64,000 nt of DNA from Eupeodes corollae (Eukaryota; Arthropoda; Insecta; Diptera; Syrphidae), in the NCBI RefSeq assembly GCF_945859685.1, contig NC_079147.1, positions 307,208,485 to 307,272,484 of the forward strand, read 5' to 3'. The translations under genes and the position numbers were made by a program. The notes under the pieces are model-generated. The model worked only from the letters and a program-made list of their open reading frames with translations, did not search any database and was not told the DNA's origin. This document shows positions 43,977 to 54,926 of this stretch, one piece after another (the stretch's first letter is position 1; every line of letters begins with the position of its first letter).

Positions 43977-44705
43977 AAAACAATAGATGAATGGGCTTGT
44001 GGAAAAGGCTTATTATGTGTCCTTAGAGGATGCTTAGGAGATGATTTGTTTTTATTAGGTTATGTAGAATGTATATAGAGGTGAATTGTGATGCTTTCGT
44101 ATATATCTTTTGTTTCATACAATGTTGCTGAAAAAATAAGAGATTTGGGGGAATACCGCACGTTTTGAAATCAGAAGTGGGATACAATTTATATAAATTA
44201 CATTTTAAGAATTAAGAGCGAAAACAAAGAGCTGGGTAAACACAATTAATGGGAAAAAGGCAGTATTCTTTTCTTTATTTTTTATGAAATTAGAATTAAA
44301 TGCGATCCACACTTTTTCAGGTTTTATGTTACTTATTTTAGTCTTCGATATACAGAAACCAAGTTGCTTTCATTTTTGAATCGAATTTCATCGAGATTTA
44401 GGGCTTAGATTAAAGGGCTATAGATTGATTTATTTCATCTGTAACCTTAAAAAAATTGTCTCCAACTTTAAGTTGAACGCAACTTATTATGGGCTCATTT
44501 ATCCACTTTGCTGCAACAGATCGGTTGACATTGACGTACGAAACGGAATGAGGATTTTCTTGGATTTTGTTTGCGTTTGTTAGATTTAAAAAAATGAAAA
44601 AAAAAACTGTAAGAATTGGCGCAATGAAACTGTCAAAATAATTTACAAGATGTGGAAAATAATGAGCAAACTTGCTTTCATATTTTATTTACGAACGTTT
44701 CAGTT
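43977..44705. other. AT-rich spacer without gene
   Basis: No recognisable coding sequence, RNA gene or repeat. It is the right flank of the BEL insertion site. Confidence 0.4.
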
Positions 44706-44972
44706 AAAAAATTAGTCGGCGCAACAGTCCGTTGAGAAATAGGGCCTATAGTGACTCACGACTCTCAACCATTCCTGCAAGTAATGTTGTCAGGAATGGA
44801 GGGGACCTACAGTTTTAAGATGAATCCGAACAGCTAATTTGAGAAAGTACTTTTCATGACAAGAATTACTTTTGGACGATTTATCAATTCCTCGCAAGAG
44901 GCAGTACCCGTGAAAAACAGTTATAGGTGGCACAGGCGAGGATTGAACGCAAGACCCCACGCAGGGCATACC
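44706..44972 (-). mobile_element. tRNA-headed SINE, copy 3
   Basis: Read on the minus strand from 44972: GTATGCCCTGCGTGGGGTCT, then a B-box GCGTTCAATCC near 44950 and GCCTGTGCCACC. CACGGGTACTGCCTCTTGCG follows, then TAATTCTTGTCATGAAAAGT, CCTCCATTCCTGACAACAT and CTGTTGCGCCGACTAAT at the low end. It aligns with copy 2 (21.1 kb) over the whole body and also with the tail blocks of copy 1 (19.8 kb). It keeps the GGAATGGTTGAGAGT segment lost from copy 2. It is the most complete of the three copies. Confidence 0.75.
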
Positions 44973-45299
44973 AATGCACTTTTTTTTAAATTAATTTTCA
45001 TTAAATCATTTTTAAACCTATCTTAAATCTAGACAAAATCTCATACAACTGGAATATTCATTCTAAATAACAATAACTTACAACTTACTTAATGGTCCCA
45101 TACGGACGCTTTAAGTTAATCTATAACACTTAATACTAATGCCTTTCGGAGCTAAGATCTATTTAACTTCAATTCAATATTGTTTATTTTTGTATTTATT
45201 AGAACTTAAAACTATTTAAAACTTAACTACTTAAAATAAGGTCCTTAATATAAACTTAAACTACATACACAGCAGCAAATCTAACTATATAACAGTTTT
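44973..45299. other. AT-rich spacer
   Basis: Nothing recognisable; weakly repetitive AACTTA-rich sequence. Confidence 0.4.
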
Positions 45300-46213
45300 T
45301 TTTGTTATTTTAATGGGTCCGATTTGTCAAATTAAAAATTTTGAAATTTCTCGACGTTTCAAGGTCCCTAGAGTCGAAATAAAAGATTGTTAGAAAGATG
45401 TCTGTAAAATTTTATATTATAATATATTGTAACGTGATACGAAAATTTTACGACTTAAATGTAATTTCATCTCCAAAACAATTTTGTGCAACGAAGAATA
45501 ATGTTTTTGACTTCTGATAAAATTTTGAGAAAATCGACAGTTTTTTTTATAAAAAATAAAAATCTAAAAAAAACATTACTCAAAGTTGGTAAATATTGAA
45601 TATCGATTCTATATTTACCAACTTGATATATTTACCATCTTGAATCTTGAATTAACTTGAAATTTAGGCTTAAAACTTATTTTATCTTATAAGAAATATT
45701 GTTCTCAACATTCTGCAAAATGTTGAGAAAAATTGAATTGACGGTTTTTTTTTTACAAAAAATAAAAGCCTAAAAACAAAATTAAATAAAAGTTGGTAAA
45801 AATTGATTTTCGACTCAAATATCTTTCCAAAAATTAAAAATATTGTCTTCAAACATATTTTATTTAACAGAAAATATTGTTTTCGATATTCAGGAGTTTT
45901 TTTTTATAAAAATCGAACAGTCCGTTATTTTCATAAGAAAATAAAATCTACAAAAAATAGTACACAAAATTGTTATCTTTCAAATTAATGTCATTCATCT
46001 AATTTGTAAAAACTTAAGAAATGCAACTTAAATTGGTAAAAATTTGTTTTTGACTAAAATTCTAACACTAGATTTTCAAACTTAACTATTGCTTTATATG
46101 AAAAATATAGTTGGGAGTTTTAAATTTTCCAACAATAATTCAACTAACAACTTTTTTAACCCAACACGAAAACCTACAAACTTTTATCAGTTATCAGCTT
46201 GGGGCGCTTCCCA
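45300..46213 (-). repeat. Array-bearing dispersed repeat, copy 4 (inverted)
   Basis: The low end reads AATGGGTCCGATTTGTCAAA and CTCGACGTTTCAAGGTCCCT. The high end reads ACACGAAAACCTACAAACTT. Both are reverse complements of the ends of copies 1 and 5. Internal unit blocks (AAAATTGATTTTCGACTCAA near 45796) confirm it. The outer ACTTCC palindrome is missing at the low end. Confidence 0.7.
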
Positions 46214-46216
46214 GCC

Positions 46217-48190
46217 TCTTTTTTTTTTTTTTTTTATTTTTTTAATTTCATGTTTTTTTTTTGTTCCACCATGCCTATTCTCCTTAAAACTAATTTTTAA
46301 AACTATAAAACAAGCATGTAAGCCGGCCATCCCGACTACCCACTTTCAAGTGCCGATTGAAGTAACCAAAACTGGTTCTCCTGCTTCACCCTATCAGTTC
46401 GGTCCCGTTCGGACACAGCCCTACTGGACCGAAGGAGCTCTGCTCCGCCTTGTGCCATGACGTCCCGATTGTACAGGAGTCGCCTATCCACGGTTCGTGG
46501 TCTGACGTGGTAGATTACGAACTGCCAATCTATCCTGTATCAGACCACATCTGTCTAAAAAAAGGAATGCCTCTGGTGGAATGAAGCCGCTCAAGCTTGC
46601 CCTTTAAAAATACTCGTCGTTCGGATTGAACGCCCGGAAATTAAATTGTTGGTCGAAGACATAGCTCTTGCAATGTGACCTCAAACGAGTTTTATCACGA
46701 AATTGTCAATTCTGTTGATTCGAGCCTCGTTGTACAAAACCTCGTTGGAATAGTAATGCACGTAAGAAGATTCGGCTGTTCGATATAAGCCGGTGCAGCG
46801 CCGTAAACACTGCCCCTCGAACACCCGAAACTTCTCCATCTGGGAAGGGGCAACGTTGAACCACACAGGACAACCATAATCGATCATCGGCTGAATGAAG
46901 GCCATGTTGCAAATTACATTCACTCTGGGGTCAAGCTGACTCCTAAAAAACAGCCGTTTCGTCCGAGTGAAGGCTCCTCTGGCCCTGGTCAGAGCAGCTT
47001 TTATATATCTTTCGAAATACAAATATTGATCTAACCAGATACCAAGGTACTTCACTACACTTTTGCTCGCTAATCACTGCCCCTGAAGATCAACGATGAC
47101 CATCTTGCGCGCGTCCCTCGTGTCCCTAGCCAACGGAGTCCGGAACAGAATTGTCTCCGACTTCTGGATATTTATTTTCAGTTTCCAGTCGTCGCAATAT
47201 CGCTGAGTCTTGTCGAAATCACGATGCAAGAGAATTCTAATAACCTTAACCTTTCGGGCCGTTCTGTACGCAATTAGATCGTCGGCGTACGCAATTGCCT
47301 TTGTAAGACTACCTATCAGATCGCTGGTGTAAATGCTGAAGAGAATCGGCGAATTCACCGCTCACTGTTGAAGACCATTTTTTATTAAGAATGTTGCGGT
47401 AGAAGTTACATTGCCACTTTTGACAACAACGGCTTGCTTATACCAAGCCTGCTCAGTTGTAGGTAAAGACCCTCTTTTTCAAATCAACCAGAACAGCACC
47501 TGTGCATTGTTGTTTTGATTTATTCCATTTGATATCAGAAACGAGTTAAGACGCAGCATGAATTGTGTCATGACCCGCCTTGAGCCCGAACTGTTTATCC
47601 GGAATTATTTTGCTGTCCGCAGCCCTTAGTCAGGGAACTATTGATGATCTTTTCGAAAACTTTGCTGATATTCGGAAGAAGACTTATTGACCGAAGATTT
47701 GACGGTTGTCCATTCCCTTTTTCGGGAGAGGATGAACCACAGCGGTCTTCCAATGCACTGGATAATATGGAAAGCAGCTTTCGCTACCATTTTTTCCTTC
47801 GGATCTTCAATTATATAAAAGTCATCGTCAAAGATGGCTTCTTCTGGATCTATTTGCGCTGTCATGAGTACATCCCTGTTCTCTTCAGTTCTTTGGAGTT
47901 TCAGACATGGAAGGTCATGATCATTCTCTTTTCTGAATATCTTTTTGATTTAGGGAACATACTAGGGTCACTGGAATTAACGGACCGGATCTTACGGTCC
48001 CAGTACTTGTTAATTGATAACCTGTAGTTCTTTTTAATCAACAGAACGACATTTTTTATTGACGACTTCAGTGTCCTAACCTCCAAGTCATGTGGGTCTG
48101 TAAGTCGTCTGTACAAGTTTTTGAGTTTCGTCAGTAAGCCACTGTTGTGCATTCACAGTGCGTCAATAGTCGCGTTTCTGTAAGCGTCCA
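46217..48190 (-). pseudogene. Jockey-type LINE remnant with poly(A) end
   Basis: Minus strand. The region before RT lies near 48150-47640, with RRLTDPHDLEVRTLKSSIKN, INKYWDRKIRS and IDPEEAIFDDDFYII. The catalytic part is at 47358-47074, with NSPILFSIYTSDLI, AIAYADDLIAY and CDDWKLKINIQKSETILFR. The C-terminal part is at 47055-46681, with KYLGIWLDQYLYFERYI, MIDYGCPVWFNVAPSQMEKF and RRCTGLYR. An IPPEAFLFLDRCGLIQDR block lies near 46590-46540. A T run at 46217-46235 on the plus strand is the poly(A) tail, so this copy inserted next to the array-bearing repeat. The middle of RT (47400-47640) is deleted and frames are broken. These blocks fit the Jockey clade well. Confidence 0.85.
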
Positions 48191-48223
48191 TTTGGTCCAG
48201 TTCTTTGTACTTTGGAATTGTCC

Positions 48224-48359
48224 GTTCGTTTTATTGTTTCGTCCATTTGTTGTAAATTTTGGTCAACTTCTTTCTTTGTCAGGTTTCTGTTGTTCGTTTT
48301 ATTGTTTCGTCCATTTGTTGTAAATTTTGGTCAACTTCTTTCTTTGTCAGGTTTCTGTT
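48224..48359 (+). repeat. Exact 68-bp tandem duplication
   Basis: Positions 48224-48291 and 48292-48359 read identical (GTTCGTTTTATTGTTTCGTC... to ...GGTTTCTGTT). An exact copy in otherwise decayed DNA suggests a recent duplication or an assembly artefact. Confidence 0.9.
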
Positions 48360-48612
48360 GTTTGGAGGGGCTATGTCACTCGAAAGAAGTTCTCTCGCTA
48401 GTCCAACGCACTAAGCATCACGCCACGGGTACTACATTCGTGTTTGATTGCGGAATAAAATAAAAAAAGTGAAATTAAAAGGCAGAAATTTGTATAAAAA
48501 CAGACTAATTGAACCAAAGTTGTTTGAATTCATATTGAAAGTGGTAGGAAATCATTTTGTGTGGCTTTAAAATTGATTTTCAATATATATTATTTTTTAA
48601 CACAATCTCATC

Positions 48613-49410
48613 ATGGCGCGGGGAACAGTTTTAAATGCGAAAGAAAGGTCAAAAATCACTGCATACAAAGATTGTGGCCTTTCTGATCGTGAAATCGCTA
48701 GAACAATAGGGAGATTCAATACAATTATTAATAACTTTTTCAAATCAGGTGGAAGTCATCAACCACGCGCAAAATAAGAAACGTCAATTTCGAGTGATAT
48801 CGCGTGAAGCCATCAGAAACACGGTGTTGGCTTCACAAATTAAGGCTAAACTTGACGCGTTAGACAAATTTTGCAGTCATATTGGCATGACAAACGTCTT
48901 TAACCAAAGGTGAGCATGTGTAGCAACTTTGGTGGCGACATTGTAATGGTTTGGGCAGGTTTTTCTTCAAATGGAAAGACTGAAATTGCATTCGTGCTTG
49001 GAAGGATGAACTCAAAAATGTATGCTGAGTTGTTAGAAGTAGTTATGGTTGAGAGAGCTGAAGAGTTATGCGGATCTGACTTCATATTCCAGCAGGATAA
49101 TGCTTATATCCACTTTTCTCGAAGGATAAGAGACTGGTTTGAGGAGAAACACATAACATTTATCGATAAACCATCTCGAAGTCCTAATTTTGAACCTATA
49201 GTGAATCTCTGGGGAATATTTGCCAATTTAACAACGTTCAAGAGCTTCGAGATATAATAATTGAATCATTGGCTGCAATTACAACCACGGAACTGGAAAA
49301 GCTTGTGGAATGGAAAACATCGAAGTTGGCAAAAAGTCAGGAAGTACTAGAAATCAACTACGTCTCGTGTAAAGATTTTATTCGACAAGTTAATATACAA
49401 TTTTGATTGC
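48613..49410 (+). pseudogene. Tc3-like transposase remnant
   Basis: From the ATG at 48613 the N-terminal helix-turn-helix reads ARGTVLNAKERSKITAYKD, then GLSDREIARTIGR. After a frameshift and a deletion of much of the middle, a frame at 48910-49257 carries GGDIVMVWAGFSSNGKTEIA, YAELLEVVM, then FIFQQDNAYIH (second catalytic Asp) and SRSPNFEPIVNLWG, in place of SPDLNPIENLWG. The third acidic residue lies at the altered PIVNLWG, so activity is lost. It belongs to the Tc1/mariner superfamily, Tc3 branch. Terminal repeats were not located. Confidence 0.8.
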
Positions 49411-51290
49411 GGTTTCTTGGTGCCAAAAAATGATATGACACCTCAGAAACATTTAAAAAAACAAAATGGAGAACAATATTCGTTATTTTGACACAAGCCT
49501 AGTCACTTTTAAGGTGATTTATATCTTTTTGTCAAGTTATTTTGTTCAAACGTCTGTGCATTTTTTGAAGTAAATTTGGGAAATTCTATTCGTTCTTCGG
49601 ATTATCGTTAGAATGGAAATGTACACCAAATACAGGGAAATTATGTAATATACTGTTAATTCTATACGCTCCTAATAAGTTTCCCCTCCCACCTCTAATG
49701 TAAATTCCTTAAAATAAACAATACTACCTTATGAAAAAAGGTGCCCTTCCCATCTTTATTGTTTATAGGAAACTTAGAGGAAACGACCACCCGCATAAAT
49801 GTAGTAAATATTTACCAACTAAATAAATCCATAAAATATCTTTAGTAGAAAAATAAAGGAATTTTCATTTTTGCTCAGACTAAACCTCTAAAAAAAGAAT
49901 TTATTAGGTAAAGTGCACCTCCAGGAGGAAGCATACCTTCTTCCACTCCCATCCGCAGCTATATGTAAGTTCACCATATCACCCACAGACAGCTGACACC
50001 ACTTGTATATTTGTTGTGTTACGAGTATACCCATGGCCTGATGATGAACAGAACATGAAGGGTGCAAAGGAGCGTGCTCCATTTCGGACACTAAACCACA
50101 ATTTCCTGCAGCACGAAACTCCATCCGGAAGGTAGACCGATATACACCATCATCAACATAACAGACACCAAAGACGAAATTTGGTTCGACTTGGCGCTCT
50201 GCGCGGCGCGGCGGTGGCGGTGGTAAAGCCTTCCATCTCATTTAAATTGCCCACTATCTTCCGAAACAGAATTTCCATCTTCCTTTGGTTGGGTCTTGGA
50301 TGAGCGAAGCACCATCGGCAAGTGAGCTAGCGAATGAGCAGCGCACGGAAACCATGAAAAGTTGTCCGTTTCTATTAGTCTTGGGAGGGAGGGAAGTCTT
50401 CCTAAAAGCATATCGCTATCACCAAGGCGAAGGAGTTGCTTGATGAAACAACGGGACGACTACGACGACCGACGCGACGAAGGAGTTATCCACCCATCCA
50501 GATAGCCCCTTAAACTTCCTACCCTCGTCCTTTTCCCGAACACATTTCTCCACGCTTTGTGCCATCGCATCGCCTTCATCGTTTTGTCGTGTTCGTCGGC
50601 CGTCATCGTCAGTCCGACGTCAGTCTGTCTCTTCGTCCGTCGCATCGTAAAGTTGAATTTCGATTTGAAGATCGTATCGCGCGGATGTTTAATTTCTTGA
50701 TAGTCACGAATCTGTCGTTTGTTGTGTTTTGTGTTGCTTTTTAGATACTTTTTTATCTTTTATGTGTCTTGTAAACTCTTTTAGTTCGTTTTTTCTTCGC
50801 AAAGAGTTTTCGGAAGTTTAAGTTGCAAACTAACTAATAATCAAAGCAAAGAGTTTATACACTGCTTCCATGTTCCATGAGTTGGGATTGGGACATGCAG
50901 GGAGGACGGCCGGCACCCCCTTCCTTGTACACAATAGATACAAAGTAGGTACTTCTTGGTTTTGTGATTCTTCGCTCATGCAAAAATCTCATAAAACTAA
51001 TTTTTGTCTTCCCGTTTGCCGAACTCGAACTCTGTGCTTTGGACAGTGTACACATGCAATGACTCCGGGCGATATGTTGCTGCTTTTCAGTTATAGTTAC
51101 TCAAGCCATTTCATCTTTTAACCTTCTTCCAGTTTTGCCATCAGTGAACCATCTAGCCAGTCAGTCAGTCAACCAGCCAAAAGGTCGGCCCTCAGGTAAG
51201 GTGTGCCGCGTGTGCCGGTAGTGACTAGAAACTGGCGGTGTGTTTGAATTCGGATAAAGAGGTTTATTTGAGCTGCAAATATAACTTGGA
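49411..51290. other. Non-coding stretch, GC-rich from 49.9 kb; possible host promoter and first exon
   Basis: From 49900 to 51250 the DNA is GC-richer, with CGCGGCGCGGCGG near 50203 and CGACGACCGACGCGACG near 50463. AGTCAGTCAGTC near 51163 and CCCTCAG followed by GTAAGGTG near 51190-51202 read as a good splice donor. A 117-codon minus-strand frame (50241-49888) matches nothing I know. This may be the 5' end of a host gene with an untranslated first exon, but no coding evidence supports it. Confidence 0.3.
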
Positions 51291-51339
51291 CTTCTATTTG
51301 AGTTTCAATAATTTAATGCTAATCTTTTTTCTCATATAA
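51291..51339 (+). repeat. Direct repeat flanking the mariner-like nest, left copy
   Basis: CTTCTATTTG..TTTCAATAATTTAATGCT..CATATAA, repeated with few differences at 56073-56121, just beyond the other end of the nest. It is too long for a mariner target duplication. Confidence 0.75.
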
Positions 51340-51514
51340 CAGGTGTTTTTTTTAAGGTTGGCAACACTATTTCAACTGGCTGTCATTTTGACAGTTGTCA
51401 AGTAAGTTATTTTTATGTTTGGTTCGGCATTTTAACATGAAAAGGCTGACGTTTGAACAACGCTTAAAATTGGAGTAATATATTTTAAAATTTATGGTTT
51501 TGTTTTAAATATAA

Positions 51515-51870
51515 AGGGTGGTTAAGTCTTAAGGGCCGATGTTGATTTTAAATAAAATACAAATTATTAAAGAAATAAATCCCAGCCTCCTTTCTTCGAA
51601 AATAGATTGCCATTTTTTGCCACCATTCGGACCATTGACGCTTGAATGAATGAAGAGACTTGATTCAATTGCACCTTGAAAACGTGTAAATCCGAGTCTT
51701 TATTCATAATATTCAACAAGACAAGTTAATGCGGACGACTCTTCAGCCAACCTATCACGAACAGCAGCAATATTTTTTTCAGTACGAGCTGTACGAGCAT
51801 TCACTGATGTTTTCACATCTCCTAAAGACCCGGTTGGCTCCAATTAGTCTGAAATTGTGAAATGTCAAAT
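51515..51870 (-). mobile_element. Small transposon remnant inside the mariner-like element
   Basis: It begins AGGGTGGTTAAGTCTTAAGG at 51515, which looks like a transposon terminus. The minus strand encodes SVNARTARTEKNIAAVRDRL near 51810-51740, a linker segment of IS630-type transposases, and then a short C-terminal stretch. The rest of the transposase is missing. The other terminus is not clear. An inversion of the host element's own middle part is the alternative. Confidence 0.45.
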
Positions 51871-52530
51871 AAAATGCAGGCTTGACGTTTAGGTGTGGTT
51901 TAAATTCAACTTCAGAACTTAAAATTAAACCATCTACGTTAATATTACGGTAAACATAAACGTGTGTATTTTATGGTCGGTACAATAAAGTGAGGTATTT
52001 CGAGTGATGATAATCCTCAAGTGCAGGTTGAGACACGGTAAAATCCAAAAAAACGGATTGTTTGGCGTGGTTATGGGTTGGTGGAGTAATTGGTCCGAGT
52101 TTTTCTTAAAAAAAAACAATGGTGATGGCTACCGACTTTTTTGTTCATCAACTGAACAACCATGATGTATAGGAGCTTTGTTTCAATAAGATGCAGGCAG
52201 CGCAACACAGCTCATGCCACAACTTAGTTCTCGAAGGATACGTTTAGAAACCGCATGTTTTTGGGGTGCAGGAAACTTAGTCCCCGAGTCCACAGAGTGA
52301 CTTAGTTCCCACTCAGTGAAAACGAAATATACTTTAACAAAGTGGCCTTAATTTTCACGCTATAGGTGGGAATCTAGCTCCGGAAAAAGATGAGGGTTTA
52401 GTTCCCTCTGAAAGTGAAGTTAATTCCCAGTTGAAAGAAAAAAAAACTTGAAATCAATGGAATGAACTTTCAATTTACTAAACTAATAAAAACAAATGTC
52501 ATTTTGAAAAACTTTATACCAAATTTAACA

Positions 52531-53940
52531 ATGCGACCCACACTGATAACTTCCCATCCCGTCTGTCGATTTGTCTTGCTTAAAAGTTTGTCTATATGTA
52601 ATTGCATAAATTTCTACCAAATTTGCGTACTATTTTTTGTAGATTTTATTTTTTATAAAAAAACGGAATCTTGGATTTTTATATACAAATTACTGAATAT
52701 CGAAAACAATATTTTCTGTGAAATAAAATAAGTTTGAAACCAATATTTTTAATTTTTTTAAAAGCTTTTTGAGTCGAAAGTAAATTTTATCCAAGTTTTA
52801 GTATTGTTTTTTTTTTAGGTTCTTATTTTTTGTAAAAAAACTGTCAACACGACTTTTTCAAAATTTTATTGAATGTTGAAAACAATATTTCTTATACGAT
52901 AAAAATAGTTTGAAGCCAATATTTCAAATTTTTGAAATTTGATATTTGAGTCGAAAATCATTTTTTACCAACTTTTGTTAATTTTTTCTCGGTTTCTGTC
53001 AATTCATTTTTTTTTCATAATTTTATTAATTGTTGACAACAATATTTTTTGAAAGATTAAAGTAAATTAAAGCCAATATCTTAAAGTTTTGAAAAGATAT
53101 TTGAGTCGAAAATCAATTTTTACCAACTTTTATTAATTTTTTTTTAGGTTTTTATTTTTTGTAAAAAAACTGTCAATTCGATTTTTCTCAAAATTTTTCA
53201 GAATGTTGAAAACAATTTTTTTTATTAGATAAAATAAGTTTGAAGACCAAACTTTCAAGTTTTTGAAAAAATATTTGAATCGATATTAAATTTTTACCAA
53301 CTTTTAGTAACGTTTTTTTAGATTTTTATTATTTATAAAAAAAACTGACAATTCGATTTTTCTCAAAATTTTATCAGATATCAAAAAAATTATTCTTCGT
53401 TGCAAAAAATTGTTTTGGAGATGAAATCATATTTCAGTCGTAAAATTTTGGAGGTGACAAATTTTTTTTTCAGTTTTTTGATTTATAAAAAAACCGTTAA
53501 ATGGAATTTTTCCAAAAAATATGTTTCCTAGGTATTACATTACAGTTTATTATATACAATTTAATTCAAGTCTCTAGCGTTTTTGGTTCGTAACATATTT
53601 AGGGTTAACCAAAATTTTCACCTTTTTTTTCAAACTGCTATGGTAAAAAAACCACCCACGCAATTTTCTTGAGAGCCCTTGCTTCATCTTTCTGCCTTAT
53701 TATCTGTATAACAAAATTTATTTGAAGTTGATATCTCTACTGGTTCTTGAGCTATGGAGGACGAAAAAAACGTTACGAATGTACGGACGTACGAACGTAC
53801 ATACGTACACACGCACGCATAGACATCTTTCTAAAAATATTTTATTTCGACTCTAGGGACCTTGAAACGTCGAGAAATGTCAAAATTTTCAATTTGACAA
53901 ATCGGACCCATTACAATAACTTCCTATGGGAAGTTAAAAA
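52531..53940 (+). repeat. Array-bearing dispersed repeat, copy 5
   Basis: The most complete copy. It starts ATGCGACCCACACTGATAAC, with CTGTCGATTTGTCTTGCTT following, and ends with the ACTTCCTATGGGAAGT palindrome at about 53920-53935. Unit markers (GAGTCGAAA or a variant) lie at 52773, 52948, 53103 and 53278, giving spacings of 155-177 bp. A stretch of repeated GTACG/CGTAC words lies at 53782-53815. It sits inside the 3.5-kb inverted-repeat element. Confidence 0.75.
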
Positions 53941-54380
53941 TTAGTTTTAAACGTATTTTATTATTAATATTATTTAAACAAATCACATAAAAACAAAATA
54001 AGCAAGAAATAATTTTTAATTAAGGACATAACCTTAGAATTTAAACTTATTTTTGTGTCCAAAATTTGTGCATTTCTATCGTCTATCAGTTGCGATAAGC
54101 TCTTGAAGTCGATGGTGCCTCTGTCAAATGGGGGTTTGTTGGGAATGCCTTTGTTACCGAATGTGTTTCTGGTTAGGTTTCACGCACCAACTCTTCATTG
54201 CAGTTTCCTGAGACAATATCCGTTTCCTGTGTAGTCCATTTTTTTGCTTCCCTCTTTCACTCTGCTGTCGTTTCTTCAAAATATTTGTTACTTTCTTGTC
54301 AACCCCGCTTGTAACCATTTTCCTTTAATTTCTTTGATCCAAAAAAAAACTTCTCTCATGGAAGGGAACTTTCTTTGGTT

Positions 54381-54926
54381 TTAAACACGAACAAGTTTCA
54401 AACACTTCAGTTTGTTTTCGAAACTATCATTTTGTTTGCTTTTGTGGGGTAACTTCACAATAATGTACCTTTCGAAACAGGATTTAAGTAATTGAATAAC
54501 TCTTTTCTTAGTTACTATTGGAATCGAAGCTTCAGCCCAAATATTGTCGATTTCTTTCAAAAACAATCGCATATATTTAAGTTTTAGTTCGTTCCTTAAA
54601 AACAAAATGAATTTAATGACATCTCTTGTAGTTGGTAGCTGCCGATCGTCAAGTTTTTTGTATGATCCCAATATAGCACAAATAGTCCCACTACGTCCTG
54701 AATTCATTATTTTAAAAAAAGTCACAAAAATTGCTTTTGAAACTGTTACAACGCACTTTACACAACCCGTTGAGGATCTCGAATGAATACTAAAGACTTC
54801 AAAATGTGGCTTTTGTATAAGATCAGGTCTACAAATAATGGAGTTCAACATTTCAACAACCCATTTAGTCATAAACAAATGGTGAATGAAAAACCCATAT
54901 TTGTCCACAAAACGCCCACTTTTCAA
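54381..54926 (-). CDS. Uncharacterised protein of the 3.5-kb element
   Basis: 181 codons on the minus strand, with no ATG at the annotated start (it opens on TTG), so the true start is uncertain. The C-terminal half (LPTTRDVIKFILFLRNELKL then IDNIWAEASIPIVTKKRVIQ) is rich in Lys and Ile and looks helical. I recall similar LPT-x-RDV..W..A.IP segments in proteins of unknown function in other arthropods, without a name. A continuation with VDKKVTNILKKRQQSERGKQ appears just downstream (54320-54240). There are no catalytic motifs I recognise. It may be the transposase or an accessory protein of the element, or a fragment of either. Confidence 0.4.
   Translation of the reverse strand: MKSGRFVDKYGFFIHHLFMTKWVVEMLNSIICRPDLIQKPHFEVFSIHSRSSTGCVKCVVTVSKAIFVTFFKIMNSGRSGTICAILGSYKKLDDRQLPTTRDVIKFILFLRNELKLKYMRLFLKEIDNIWAEASIPIVTKKRVIQLLKSCFERYIIVKLPHKSKQNDSFENKLKCLKLVRV

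Noticed and set aside
46089..46460. 123-codon plus-strand frame with a Phe-rich run
   Set aside because: It crosses the boundary between the array-bearing repeat and the poly(A) end of the minus-strand Jockey remnant; the Phe run is the translated poly(T).
49888..50241. 117-codon minus-strand frame in a GC-rich region
   Set aside because: No family resemblance, no visible splice or start context, and GC-rich composition makes long chance frames likely.
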